Shown here: positions 33,263-44,690 of the stretch, piece after piece | Layout of the letters: each line of letters starts with the position of its first letter | How positions within the stretch are numbered: the first letter of the stretch is position 1 | NCBI RefSeq assembly: GCF_003086295.3 | Contig: NC_092051.1 | Location: 80,050,445 to 80,114,444 of the forward strand | DNA length: 64,000 nt | From: Arachis hypogaea | Lineage: Eukaryota; Streptophyta; Magnoliopsida; Fabales; Fabaceae | Direction of reading: 5' to 3' | Position numbers and translations under genes: made by a program | Notes under the pieces: model-generated | The model's input: only the letters and a program-made list of their open reading frames with translations | The model's database searches: none | Told to the model about the DNA's origin: nothing

Positions 33263-34737
33263 GATTCAAAACCCAGACTCATAAGATGGGTGTTGCTTCT
33301 GCAAGAGTTTGATATAGAAATAAGAGACAGAAAAGGGACAAAGAACCAAGTAGCAGATCACCTGTCCCGGATAGAACCAGTAGCAGGAGCGTCCCTCCCT
33401 CCTATTGAGATCTCTAAAACCTTCCCGGATGAGCAACTCTTTGCCATTCAGGAAGTACCATGGTTTACAGACATTGCAAACTATAAAGCTGTGAGATTCA
33501 TACCCAAGGTATATAGCAAGGTGCAAATGAAAAAATTGATTTCTGATGTAAAATACTACTTGTGGGATGAACCATATCTCTTTAAGAGGTGTGCAGACGG
33601 AATGATCCGTAGATGTGTGCCTAGAGAAGAAGCACAGAAGATCCTGTGGCATTGCCATGGATCACAATATGGAGGACATTTCGGAGGTGAGCGAACAGCC
33701 ACCAAGGTTCTCCAATGTGGCTTCTACTGGCCTACTCTCTATAGAGACTTCCGAGAGTTTGTACGTAATTGTCACAGTTACCAGAGAGCTGGTAATCTGC
33801 CTCACGGTTATGCCATGCCTCAACAAGGGATCTTAGAGATTGAGTTGTTTGATGTATGGGGTATTGATTTCATGGGGCCTTTCCCACCATCATACTCAAA
33901 CACTTATATTCTGGTGGCAATAGATTATGTATCTAAATGGGTAGAGGCAATTACAATACCCACTAATGATACTAAGACAGTAATGAAGTTCCTCCAAAAG
34001 CATATCTTCAGCAGGTTCGGTGTCCCTAAGATACTGATCAGTGATGGAGGCACTCATTTCTGTAATAAACAGCTTGAGTCTGCTCTGGCTCGATATGGAA
34101 TTAACCACCAAGTGGCGACTCCATATCATCCACAGACAAATGGACAGGCTGAAGTCTCGAATAGAGAACTAAAACGAATCCTGGAACAGAATGTAAGTAC
34201 CCGTAGAAAGGATTGGGCAAGAAGTCTGGATGATGCTCTGTGGGCATACAGAACAGCATTCAAGACTCCTATAGGGACCTCTCCATACCAGCTTGTGTAT
34301 GGCAAAGCCTGTCATCTGCCAGTGGAGCTAAAACACAAAGCCTACTGGGCAACTAGGTTCCTAAACCTTGATGCTAAGATAGCTGGAGAAAAAAGATTAC
34401 TCCAGTTGAATGAGGTAGAGGTGTTCAGACTCAATGCTTTCGAAAATGCTAAAATCTATAAAGAGAAAGCAAAAAGATGGCATGATAAAAGGTTGTCACT
34501 AGAGTTTTTGAACCAGGACAGAAGGTCCTGCTGTTTAACTCTAGGCTCAGATTGTTCCCCGGGAAATTGAAATCCCAGTGGAGGGGCCCATATGTGATTA
34601 CAAGTGTGTCACCATATTGCTATGTAGAACTTCAAGATATTGATTCTGACAAAAAGCTCATTGTTAATGGACAGAGAATCAAACATTATCTTGAAGGCAA
34701 TGTTGAGCAAGAATGCTCAAAGCTGAGACTAAATTAA
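33263..34737 (+). pseudogene. Element B integrase
   Basis: Continues from RNase H ([21 protein letters not shown]). The zinc-binding HHCC region reads [14 protein letters not shown]...[10 protein letters not shown], with the last Cys changed to Tyr (NCDSCQ in D). The catalytic D-D-E is present: [31 protein letters not shown] short frame disturbance near 34505 precedes the C-terminal GPY-like domain ([28 protein letters not shown]) and the stop at 34735. No chromodomain, as expected of the Athila/Tat branch. Confidence 0.88.
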
Positions 34738-34779
34738 AAGCTCATTAAAGTCCAGCTAAAGACAGTAAAGAAGCGCTTA

Positions 34780-34795
34780 CTGGGAGGCAACCCAG
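34780..34795 (+). other. Post-pol hairpin of element B
   Basis: CTGGG-AGGCAA-CCCAG: here the outer pair is C-G where most copies have T-A. Preceded by AAGAAGCGCTTA. 42 bases after the integrase stop. Confidence 0.8.
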
Positions 34796-34934
34796 CCACT
34801 ATTAGATGTTTATAACAATTATATAAGTTTATTTAATTTTGTTAATTATGATTGTTAATGTTTATCAGTGAAAAAGTCAAGGAAATGAAGGTTTAGAACA
34901 TAAAACAAAAAAATCACAGAGAAAAAGAGCTCAC

Positions 34935-35235
34935 TGGCGTCAAAGCGCCAGTAAAGAGGCAAATTGGGCATTAAACGCCAGAATGGCGACCATTCTGGGC
35001 GCGCCAGTAAAGATATCATTCAGGGCGTTAAACGCCAGAATGGGAAGCATTCTGGGCATTTAACGCCAAAAACAGCAGCATCCTGGGCGTTCAGAAAAAC
35101 GCCCAATGAGAAAGGGTTTCTGGAATTTAACGCCAACCAGGGTATCTGGCTGGGCATTAAACGCCCAAAATGGCAGACAAGTGGGCGTTAAACGCCAGAA
35201 TAGATAGCATTCTAGGCGTTTAACGCCAGGATGAC
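34935..35235 (+). repeat. Palindrome cluster, 3' UTR of B
   Basis: Dense series of GGGCGTTAAACGCC(C/A) and CTGGCGTC...GCGCCAG cores separated by CAGAATGG-type spacers; the clearest example of the array type. Lies just after the post-pol hairpin and before a T-rich spacer (35236-35525). Confidence 0.88.
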
Positions 35236-35525
35236 ACAAGGGAGGTAGTTTTGTTTCCAATTCGATTTTTTTTCAATTTTTCATATTTTAATTCATACTT
35301 TTTTGCATCAAACATATTTTAAACTTTCATCTTTCAATTTCTATTTTCAAAAATTAGTAATTTTTCCAATTTTTTTAATTCTCTTTTTTAATTCTTTTCA
35401 ATTCCTTCCAAAACGTTTTCAAAACTTACATATCTTTTCAAATTCTTTTTAACTCTTTTTCTTATATACATTAATATGTTTTCAAAATTAATTGCATCAC
35501 TCTTCTTCTACTCCCTTCTATCTTA

Positions 35526-35565
35526 TTTTGCTCGAGGACGAGCAAAACTTTTAAGTTTGGTGTGG
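35526..35565 (+). other. AGGA-loop hairpin plus internal purine-tract-like motif (B, copy 1)
   Basis: TTTTGCTCG-AGGA-CGAGCAAAA, a perfect 9-bp stem, then CTTTTAAGTTTGGTGTGG. Confidence 0.85.
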
Positions 35566-35600
35566 AAAAAGCTTTGCTGTTTGTTTTTCCATAACCATTA

Positions 35601-35891
35601 ATGACACCTAAGGCCGGAGAAACCTCTAGAAAGATGAAAGGAAAGGCAGTTGCTTCCATTTCCGAGTCATGGGAGATGGAGAAATTCATCTCAAAGGCCC
35701 ATCACTAGAAAGAGGATAGAGCAAACAAGAGAGCCCATTCATGGACCTCAACAAGAGCATTCCATTATCCTCTATAAAATCAGAGAGGACCAAAAGGCCA
35801 TGAAAGAGGAGCAATAAAGCCAAGGAAGAGATATTGAGGAGCTAAAGCATTCCATGGGATCTTCAAGAAGAAGAACTAGCCGCCATCACTA
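35601..35891 (+). pseudogene. Internally deleted 3' ORF of element B
   Basis: ATG 35601 gives MTPKAGETSRKMKGKAVA..ISKAHH and stops at 35708; the following sequence matches the C-terminal part of the A frame (coiled coil, MGSSRRRTSRHH) out of frame. Relative to A about 700 bp (roughly 2784-3486) are missing, with CATCA present at both A breakpoints. The plant transposon-type domain is absent. Confidence 0.75.
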
Positions 35892-36953
35892 AGGTGGACC
35901 CGTTCTTTAATTTCCTTGTTCTTATTTTTCTGTTTTTTTTTAATTCTATGCTTTATGTTTTGTCATGTTTGTGTCTTTATTACATGATCATTAGTGTCTA
36001 GTGTCTATGTCTTAAAGCTATGAATGTCCTATGAATCCTTCACCTTTCTTAAATAAAAAAAAAATATTTTTAATTGCAAAAGAACAAGAAGTACATGATT
36101 TCAAAATCTATCTTGAAATTAGTTTAATTATTTTGATGTGGTGGCAATACCTTTTGTTTTTTGATTGAATGCTTGAATAGTGCATATTTTTGAATTTGTT
36201 GTTTATGAATGTTAAAATTGTTGGCTCTTGAAAGAATAATGAAAAAGGAGAAATGTTATTGATAATCTGAAAAATCATAAAATTGATTCTTGAAGCAAGA
36301 AAAAGCAGTGAAAAGCTTGCAAAAAAAAAAAGAAAGAAAGAAAAAGAAAAAGCAAGCAGAAAAAGCCAATAGCCCTTTAAACGAAAAGGCAAGGGTAAAA
36401 TAAAAAGGATCCAAGGTTTTGAGCATTAATGGATAGGAGGGCCCAAAGGAATAAAATCCTGGCCTAAGCGGCTAAACCAAGTTGTCCCTAACCATGTGCT
36501 TGTGGCATGAAGGTCCAAGTGAAGAGCTTGAGACTGAGTGGTTAAAGTCATCGTCCAAAGCAAAAAAGAGTGTGCTTAAGAGCTCTGGGCACCTCTAACT
36601 GGGGACTCTAGCAAAGCTGAGTCACAATCTGAAAAGGTTCACCCAGTTATATGTCCGTGGCATTTTTGTATCCAGTGGTAATACTGGAAAATAAAGTGTT
36701 TAGGGTCACGGCCAAGACTCATAAAGTAACTGTGTTCAAGAATCAACATACTAAACTAGGAGAATCAATAACACTATCTGAATTCTGAGTTTCTATAGAT
36801 GCCAATCATTCTGAACTTCAAAGGATAAAGTGAGATGCCAAAACTGTTCAGAAGCAAAAATGCTATAAGTCCCGCTCATCTAATTGGAACTGATCTTCAT
36901 TGATATTTGAAATTTATTGTACATTCTCTTCTTTTTATCCTATTTTATTTTTA
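35892..36953 (+). other. 3' UTR of element B
   Basis: Non-coding, collinear with 3826-4818 of A and 56711-57816 of D. CCGCTCATC at 36872-36880 is complementary to GATGAGCGG at the LTR start (36993-37001). Frame 36108-36392 on the minus strand is A/T-run driven and not supported. Confidence 0.65.
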
Positions 36954-36991
36954 GTTGCTTGGGGACAAGCAACAATTTAAGTTTGGTGTTA
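36954..36991 (+). promoter_or_regulatory. GGGA-loop hairpin and polypurine-tract region of B (copy 2)
   Basis: GTTGCTTG-GGGA-CAAGCAAC, a perfect 8-bp stem, then AATTTAAGTTTGGTGTTA, abutting the LTR. Confidence 0.85.
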
Positions 36992-38544
36992 TGATGAGCG
37001 GATAATTTATACCCTTTTTGGCATTATTTTTACATAGTTTTTATTGTGTTTTATTCACTTTTTATTATATTTTTATTAGTTTTTATTCAAAAATCACATT
37101 TCTGGGCTTTACTATGAGTTTGTGTATTTTTCTGTAATTTCAGGTAATTTCTGGCTGAAATTGAGGGACCTGAGCAAAAATCTGATTTAGAGGCTGAAAA
37201 AGGACTGCAGATGCTGTTGGATTCTGACCCTCCTTCATTCTAAATGGATTTTCTGGAGCTACAGAGACCCAATTGGCGCGCTCTCAATTGCGTTGGAAAG
37301 CAGACATCCTGGGCTTTCCAGCAATATATAATAGTTTATACTTTGCCTAAGATTTGATGGTTCAAACTGGCGTTCAAAGTTAGCCTAAAACTATCTAGCG
37401 TAAAACGCCAGAACTGGCACCTTTCTTGGCATTAAACGCCCATTCTGGCACCTAGGGTGGCGTTTAATGCCAGCTTTAGACATATGAATGTGAAAGCTTG
37501 AAAGCTCAGCCCAGGCACACACCAAGTGGGTCCCAGAAGTGAAATTCTGCACTATCTGCACTTTGTTACTCATTTTCTGTAAACCTAAGTTACTAGTTTA
37601 GTATAAAAACTAATTTTAGACATTCATTTTGCAAGCTATGACATTTTTGCACTTCATATTGTCTTTCGGACAGCATGAGTCTCTAAACCCCATGGTTGGG
37701 GGTGAGGAGCTCTGCTGTGTTTCAATGAATTAATGCAATTACTACTGTTTTCCATTCAATCACGCTTGATTCTACTCTAATATACTCATTCGTACTTCAA
37801 TCCGGAGAAGATGATGATCTGTGACACTCATCATTATTCTCAAATCTATGAATGCGTGCCTGACAACCACTCCTGTTCTATCTGAGTCCAACATAGTCAT
37901 TGGGCGACAGCTTGAATTCGTATCTCTTGGGTTTCTGATCCACGGACCGAGTCCGGAGGTTAGAACCTTTGTGGTATAGGTTAGAACCAATTGGCAGTAT
38001 TCCTGGGATCCAGAAAGTCTAAACCTTGTCTTTGGTATTTCGAGTAGGATCTGGAAAGGGATGACTGTGACGAGCTTCAAACCTGCGAATGTTGGGCGCA
38101 GTGACAGTGTGCAAAACGACAATGGTCCTATTCCGACGCTAGTGGGAACTGACAGATGATTAGCCGTGCAGTGACAGCGCATATGGATTTGTTTTCATCC
38201 GAGAGGATCATACAGCCTGCGGTGGAAAGAGCCGTGCGTGTTCGGAGAAGAAGACAGTAGGAAAGCAGAGATTCAGATGACAAAGCATCTCCGGAACCTC
38301 AATCTATTTCTCGTTCTTGAATTACAAGTACCATTTATTTTATGTTATTTATTCTTCAGAAACACAATCATTTTTATTACTAATTTCCTGACTAAGAGTT
38401 ACGAAGTAACCATAGCTTGCTTCAAGCCGACAATCTCTGTGGTATCGACCCTTACTCACGTAAGGTATTACATGGACGACCCAGTGCACTTGCTGGTTAG
38501 TTGTGCGGAGTTGTGAAAAGTGTGATTTACAATTTCGTGCACCA
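36992..38544 (+). repeat. 3' LTR of element B
   Basis: 1,553 bp, TGATGAGCGGATAATT...TTTCGTGCACCA. Palindrome cluster at 37370-37475. An antisense frame of 136 codons (37772-38182) is mirrored in the 5' LTR only because the LTRs are duplicates. Confidence 0.92.
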
Positions 38545-40241
38545 CCCAACTGGAGTCGGCCATTCAAAATAATGTGTGATGCTTCGAACTATACGGTGGG
38601 AGCCGCGCTAGCACAGCGCGAGTGTAAGAATCCTTATGTTATTGCCTATGCATCAAAAACTTTGGATGGAGCCCAATCCAATTACACTACCACTGAGAAA
38701 GAGTTGTTGGCTATTGTTTTTGCTTTGGATAAATTCTGAGCTTATCTACTTGGTTCTAAGGTGGTAGTGTATTCGGATCATGCGGCGTTAAAATATTTGA
38801 TGGCTAAGAAGGAATCCAAACCAAGGTTGATTAGATGGGTTTTGTTATTGCAAGAATTTGACCTAGAAATTAAAGATAGGAGTGGCACGCAAAACCTAGT
38901 GGCGGATCACTTGAGTTGCCTTGAGCACACCAAAGGTGATTCCACTCCTATTAATAATTCTTTTCCCTTTGAGGGCTTGCAAGCAATCTCTGTAATCATA
39001 CCTTGGTATGCGCCGATTACCGATTACTTGGTGTCTCGAACCTTTCCTCCTAATCTCTCCAAGCATCAAAAGGATAAGCTAAAAAGCGAATCCAAATACT
39101 ATGTATGGGATGACCCATACCTTTGGAAATGTGGTGTGGATCAAGTAATTCGGAGGTGCATCCCACAAACGGAATTCCAATCAATCTTAGAAGCTTGCCA
39201 CTCGTCTGAGGGAGGTGGCCATTATGGACCTCAAAGGATGAGAAGAAAGATCCTAGATTGTGGATTTTGGTGGCCAACTCTTTTCAACGACTCTTCTCTC
39301 TTTTGTAAATCTTGTTCTCAATGTCTTAGATTTGGTAATATCTCCAAGAAGGATGAGATACCCCAACAAACCATGCTCTTTTGTGAGATTTTTGATGTGT
39401 GGGGTATCGACTGCATGAGGCCATTCCCAAACTCTAATGGTTTTCTCTACATTCTACTAGCCGTTGATTATGTGTCCAAATGGGTGGAAGCGATACCCAC
39501 CCGGACAGACGATGCTAATGTGGTTCTTTCTTTTATGAGGAATAACATAATTTGTCACTTTGGGTCGCCATGAGCAATCGTGAGTGATCAAGGCTCACAT
39601 TTTTAAAACAAGAGAATGGAAGGGCTAACGAGGAAATATGGTATCATGCATAAAGTAGCCACGGCCTACCATCCCCAAACGAACGGCCAAGCCGAGGTTT
39701 CCAATCAGGAGATTAAACGCATATTGGAAAGAATTGTGAAGCCTCATAGAAAATATTGGAGTTCTAAACTCACCGACGCACTATGGGCCTACCGAACGGC
39801 TTACACGACGCCAATTGGCATGAGCCCCTTTCGGTTGGTCTATGGCAAGGCTTGCCACCTACCGGTGGAGATAGAGCAAAGGTATATTGGGCCGTCAAGG
39901 AGTGCAATTCAAGTTTGAGAGGGGCCGAAATTGAGAGAAAGCTACAATTAGTGGAATTGGAATGTTTAAAGTTAGAAGCCTATGAGAACTCTAGACTCTA
40001 CAAGGAGAGGATGAAAGCCGTGCATGATAAAAACATAAGGGGAAGAAAATTTAGAGCTGGCGAACTAGTCCTCCTCTACAATTCAAGATTGAGGTTGATG
40101 CCTGAAAAGCTAAAGTCAAGATGGGAAGGACCTTATCTAGTAGAAAAGGCGGAGCCGTATGTGGTCTATCACTTGCGTCATCCTTCAAGCTCCGACATTT
40201 TCAAGATTAACGGGCATCGCCTAAAATTGTATCATGGTTAA
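38545..40241 (+). pseudogene. Element C RNase H and integrase (resumes after B)
   Basis: Resumes at the exact codon where RT broke off: [40 protein letters not shown], a stop at about 38740, [16 protein letters not shown]. Integrase follows with a zinc region ([12 protein letters not shown]...CKSCSQC), [10 protein letters not shown], a stop in place of a codon near 39571, SDQGSHF with another stop, and [10 protein letters not shown], so D-D-E is present. A frameshift near 39890 leads to the C-terminal domain (KLKSRWEGPYLVEKAEPYVVYHL) and the stop at 40239. Confidence 0.88.
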
Positions 40242-40352
40242 AAGCTGAAAAGCAACAAGGAGATTGAGGTGTTCCTTTTGGAAGATACACCTAATTGCAA
40301 AGAGAATTGAGCTAGTGACCGTCCAACTTAAGGACATTAAACAAAAGTGCTA

Positions 40353-40370
40353 GGTGGGAGACACCCCACC
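40353..40370 (+). other. Post-pol hairpin of element C
   Basis: GGTGGG-AGACAC-CCCACC, preceded by AAAAGTGCTA. Same loop pattern A-G-R-Y-A-M as in the other family with a changed, still paired stem. Confidence 0.8.
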
Positions 40371-40761
40371 ATGGTGAGATATACCCTTTTTGTCTCTTTT
40401 GTATATAGTCTTGAACTCTTGCTTAATTTGGTGAATACTTAGTTTTTGAGATTGTTTAGATGGACTTTATTGTGCTAGTTGTGATGTTCATGAAGGTTTG
40501 CATTGATCTTAAGTAGGTTGGATCCTCAGTGTGAAAGACAACACTCCATTTTGAGCATTACATAGATTTTTGAGTGTTTTTTGATCTCTTCAGTTTAATT
40601 GCCTACTAAATTTATGATGAAAATGCATTCCTTCATGTCTATGAAAAAAAAGGAAGGGTACCCACACGTGGGCGTATGAGACGCATATGCGTCACTGGCC
40701 TTTCGCAACTCCTGGTCCTTCAACCAGAGAGTTGTGCAACATCTGAGCCTGCACTGAGCCT
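40371..40761 (+). other. 3' UTR of C with start of a palindrome cluster
   Basis: No gene. GACGCATATGCGTC at 40680-40693 is a perfect 14-bp palindrome, with CCCACACGTGGGCG just before it: apparently the first units of a C-type array, cut by the insertion of F at 40762. Confidence 0.6.
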
Positions 40762-41123
40762 TGTAAGAACCGCAACTAATCAACCGGTTAATTACGTGAT
40801 TAATTGCCCAAATTAGATTCTGAAAAGTGAAAGAGAGAATTTTAGGATTTAAAGGTGATTTTCGGACTCAGTAGGTCTTTCTGAGTCAGAAAATGTGCTT
40901 TTTACGAAAAACCGTAAAAAATTGCAAACCGGCAGTTGTACCGGTTGAACCGGTTCAAGTATGCCCAGTACCACATGAAAAAAGTAAAAATTGGCAAAAA
41001 CATTAGAAAAATGTTAGAAATAGAAAACCGGGCGTTAATTTTAAAGGTTTGGCCTGAAGTAGGCCAAACGGGCTAAAAACGCTAACGGGTTGGACCGGGC
41101 CCAAGTTGGACCAAAGCCCAACA

Positions 41124-41130
41124 TATAAAA
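41124..41130 (+). promoter_or_regulatory. Candidate TATA box in the F LTR
   Basis: TATAAAA in ACATATAAAAGACTC, 360 bp into the LTR, followed by A/C-rich sequence (CATCACAACACAC) typical of plant start regions. Confidence 0.5.
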
Positions 41131-42312
41131 GACTCATTAAATGAACTAACCAGCATCACAACACACTAATAAGCACACACAATCAGAAATTGAAAGGAGG
41201 ATTGGAGAAGAGAGTGAGCACTATTCATCTCAATCTTCCAAAGCTCATATCTTGAGCTAGAGAGCTCCGATCGCCGTACCGTTTACTACTACGTGTTCCT
41301 TGTGAAGAGCTCTACAAAACCCATATAAGAAACTGGTAAGAAAAGCTCGAATCCCTTTCAGTTTCTCTCCTCAAAATTTTGGGTTTATAAGATTTTTGAT
41401 TAAATGAGTTTTTGTGATTCTTGGTGTTTAGGTTTGCTCTAATCCTTGCTTAGCCTTGGATTCTTGCTAGTAAATCTGTGGGAGAAGGTAAGAGCTACTA
41501 AACCTTTGTGAACTTATGTATAATTGGAACCCTAGGTTGATTTGAGGTGATTTATATGTATATAGTTTGATTATTGTGGCTTTGGGAGCTCTTGGAACTT
41601 GTTTGTGCTTAGTGGAGTGGATGTGAAAGCTTTTGGTTGAAAGCTATTGGGTGATAAATTTGAGTTTTGGTGCATAAGGGGGAATTGGCCAAGGTATGGT
41701 TTCGGTTTCCTCTATGTAGTATATAATATTCATGGATACTTAGGCTAGTGACCTATAGGATAGGTTTGGAAATTGTATGTTGTTGATGATTGTTTGTGTT
41801 AACGAGGTATAATGTATTGATGTGTCGTTGTGATTACATGATGAAGTTAAAATATAATGGATTAGATGCATGAGTATTGTTGATTATGAATATGTATCTT
41901 GGTTGAGTTGGTGATGAGGATTGGTAATGAGATAATGATGGTTGGTAGATATGTTACGTATATGTGATAAATGAAGTTGAGAATAATGAAAGGTGAAAGA
42001 AATTGTGGTATGATTGGTGTGATATGATACCAAAGGTAAATTCTGATGAGAGAAGGGGGTTTGGAATGTGTATGGTAATAAATTGTGTAAGTTGTGAAGT
42101 TTGGTAAAATTGAATTTTTGGTGAACTTTGCTTGATTATAACTTTTGACTCGATTTTCGAAATTGATTGAAATTTGTTTATAATTAAAGATCTTTGTAAA
42201 CTCTTCAAATCGATATAAAATTTGTGAAAATTAGAATTTTGTAGAGGAAGTTATGATCCTTCAAAGTTGGTGTTAAAAATTTGAGATTCTGCAAAGTTGC
42301 AGAATTTCATGA

Positions 42313-42675
42313 TTTTTTATGTGTGCGGGCGCACATCTTCGTGCGGACGCACACCCTGCAAATATTTCAACCTGTGCAGACGCACACATTTGTGCGCACG
42401 CACAGGCAGGAAAGTGCGTTCTGTTCGCAGCGCCAGCACAGCTTGTGCACGCACACATCTAAGGAAAAACTTCAACATGTGCGGACGCACAGGTCTGTGT
42501 GGACGCACACGTCGGCAAGGTCATTCTGTTGGCGGCGCTGGCACAGGTTGTGTGACTGCACAGATCCTTGTAAAAATTGATACCTGTGCGTACGCAAACC
42601 CCTGTGCGGACGCACACATTTCAAAACTCTCAGGAGTGTGCGCACGCACAGACCCTTGTGCGGCCACACACGTCC
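42313..42675 (+). repeat. Palindrome array in the F LTR
   Basis: Repeated GTGCGGACGCAC and TGTGCGCACGCACA cores at roughly 20-50 base spacing (for example 42324, 42340, 42389, 42480, 42588, 42604, 42640). A third, unrelated palindrome core in the same window. Confidence 0.8.
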
Positions 42676-44286
42676 TGTTTCTCAAAATTTTCTTTGTTTT
42701 CAACTATTCTACCTTCCCAACATGGTTGTAGACTTCTAAAACACCATTTTAAAATTTATGGGCTTAATTTTGAGTATTGGAACATGGGATGTAACTTAAG
42801 GTTTCTAGAACACGATTTTATGATAAATTAGAAAATGGAGGCTTAGGTTTCTGGCGGGCTGAGAATGATTTGACGTTGGGTGGAGCATGAGTGATATATG
42901 AAATAAGGAAAGATGAACTTTTGACCTTGGAAACTGAGTTATGAAAGGGACAGTGGTTGAGATGACTCGAGGAATCAGATTGAGACGATGGATCTCTGTA
43001 TACTGAAAATGTTTTCTGAAAACCCCTGAAATATTGTTTTACTGAGAATATGAGACGCTATGCACCCGGCAGGGACGGCGGTTGGATCCCGCCTGTCGAG
43101 GTAGCAGCGACGGCGTCAGGGCGGTGGTTCGTCCTGCTTACGTTGAGATGTGAGGTCTTTTGCAAGAGTATCCCGCTCGCATCCCTTCGGACCTATAGAG
43201 CGTGCAGGCGCCGGTACCTGAACAGTGATCCGGGCACTATATCTCAGGGGTTCCCATATAAGAAATCCGAAGGGCGACGTCTCCGTGGAGATGTGTCGGG
43301 TTGGCAGTTGAACCGACAATGTGATATCACAGCCAGTAGGGCAGGCATTCATCATATGCATTTCCTACCTGTTTGTTTGCTTTTCCGACTTGTAATTGTA
43401 TGCCTAATTCAATAACATGCCTATTTGCTTACTTGATCTACTTGCCTTGTATGATTTTACTTGTGAATTACTTGCATTATTATTAATTGTGCTTTCTACT
43501 GGGATTGAGGAGGTTCGGAAGGCGGTGGCGATGGGATCACATGGAGGATAGGTTGGTGAAGGCTATGGGACAGTGGTTTTTGTTTAGAATTAGAAATTCC
43601 TTAAGATAGATTACCCAGTTCATTTTATGATGAGGTTTATATTATGCTTATTTGTTTTATAATGCCTTACGCTTGAATCTTGTGATGGATATGGAGCTTA
43701 GGATTGCCTTCGGCGTCCCGGGGTCTTATATCCTACATCACTAGGCACTGTTACCATACTGAGAACCTCCGGTTCTCATACCATATCTTTGTTGTGTTTT
43801 TCAGATGCAGGTTGCAACCCACCTCGGTGAGTTGCTTTGGATGGTGACAGGAGCGGAGGATCTGGAATTCTTTTGGAGTCTTTCTAGTTTATCTGTTTAT
43901 ACATCTCTCTTTTGTATTTTTGTCTAGCCTAGAGGCTTGTATTTGAGAGAATAAACTTGTATAAGCTGTTTTAAAACTGTATGATTCTGTATACCTGTAT
44001 ATGGCTAGCCGGCTTAAACTCCGCGAGTCGAGGCTAGTTTCCTATGATATTATATATTTATGTTTTGTTGTATCTTAACTTTTTCTTGTACCTTAAGCTA
44101 GTAGCTTCTTTAGTACGCTTTGCGCTTTTGAAAACCTGTTTTTGAGCTATATTCTTCATCGGGCTTCTATATTACATTATTTCTTCTATATATTATACGT
44201 ATGAGCTTAGAACTGTCGTAATCTCTGATTAACCTTTACTTTACGATGCGAGGAAAGGCTTATGCTAATTAGCATGTTACATTTAG

Positions 44287-44298
44287 TGGTATCAGAGC
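44287..44298 (+). other. Primer-binding site of element F
   Basis: TGGTATCAGAGC, the standard complement of the plant initiator tRNA-Met 3' end, five bases after the LTR. Confidence 0.9.
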
Positions 44299-44507
44299 GG
44301 TTCGTCCTTGTGAGCCTGAAGGATGGACTGATTGTGCTTTATTGCATACTCTGTGTGTCTTTTCTTTGATGCTATTAGGTTATCTACTTGATATATGCAT
44401 AGCATGCTTGTTTGTGAGTGCCTGTTTGGGATAATTGAAGCACTAGGCTCTTGATATTGAGACTGATCACCATGATATCGATTGTTTGGTGTAGACAGGA
44501 ACCCTAC

Positions 44508-44690
44508 ATGGCCACTCGCGGGCGAGGTCGAACACGTACACGAGAAAGTAGGAATGAGCACCCAACTGATAACTATGCCGAGTTTATGGCGGCCATGGCT
44601 AACTTAGCAAACACCATGGAAGCGAATACTGTTGCGACTCTGCAAGCTGTGCAGAGGTTAGGCAAACTGGCGGGGAATGGCAATGGGAAC
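44508..44690 (+). pseudogene. gag: Element F gag, first 61 codons, interrupted by E
   Basis: ATG at 44508: MATRGRGRTRTRESRNEH, then an Ala/Met-rich helix (FMAAMANLANTMEANTVATLQAVQRL) and NGN repeats. It stops at the LTR of E. After removal of E and one GGAAC copy the frame continues at 62995 (GEGNANDNAEG) in phase, which confirms the insertion. Confidence 0.88.

Larger units (their letters stand above)
27228..38544 (+). mobile_element. Element B: full-length Athila-like retrotransposon with pol
   Basis: 11,317 bp with two LTRs (27228-28779 and 36992-38544), inserted in the RT gene of C. Flanks CCCGA (27223-27227) and CCCAA (38545-38549) are a 5-bp target duplication with one later substitution. 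gag, protease, RT, RNase H and integrase are all recognisable but carry stops and active-site changes; the 3' ORF is internally deleted. The family resembles the peanut element FIDEL as I recall it; not verified. Confidence 0.92.
21892..40761 (+). mobile_element. Element C: pol-bearing Athila-like element, interrupted by B and F
   Basis: 5' LTR 21892-23457, degenerate tRNA-Asp primer site, gag with zinc knuckle, retropepsin, reverse transcriptase split by B (27228-38544), RNase H, integrase, post-pol hairpin, palindrome start, then cut by F at 40762. The 3' LTR is outside the window. LTR start TGATAAACC and the GGTGGG/CCCACC hairpin link it to non-autonomous H. Confidence 0.85.
40762..44281 (+). 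repeat. 5' LTR of element F, about 3.5 kb
   Basis: TGTAAGAACC...AGCATGTTACA, with TGTAA/TTACA terminal inverted repeats and the primer site five bases on. The left boundary rests on these ends and on the switch from C sequence; the second LTR is outside the window. No gene inside: the frame at 43050-43415 is only a GC-rich patch. Confidence 0.7.

Noticed and set aside
34935..35235. Possible CRISPR-like array (short repeats with spacers).
   Set aside because: Repeats are imperfect palindromes of 13-17 bases with similar spacers inside a plant retrotransposon UTR; no bacterial context.
37772..38182. 136-codon minus-strand frame, mirrored at 28007-28417.
   Set aside because: Both copies lie in the two LTRs of B, so similarity reflects LTR duplication. 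Element D has only a shorter, altered version.
42281..42731. Several frames on both strands in the F LTR, Cys/Arg/Thr/His-rich.
   Set aside because: By-product of the GTGCGNNCGCAC array; repeated RTH/CAR-like peptides follow the DNA repeat.
43050..43415. 121-codon plus-strand frame.
   Set aside because: Lies inside the F LTR in a GC-rich patch; no domain and no similar frame elsewhere in the window.
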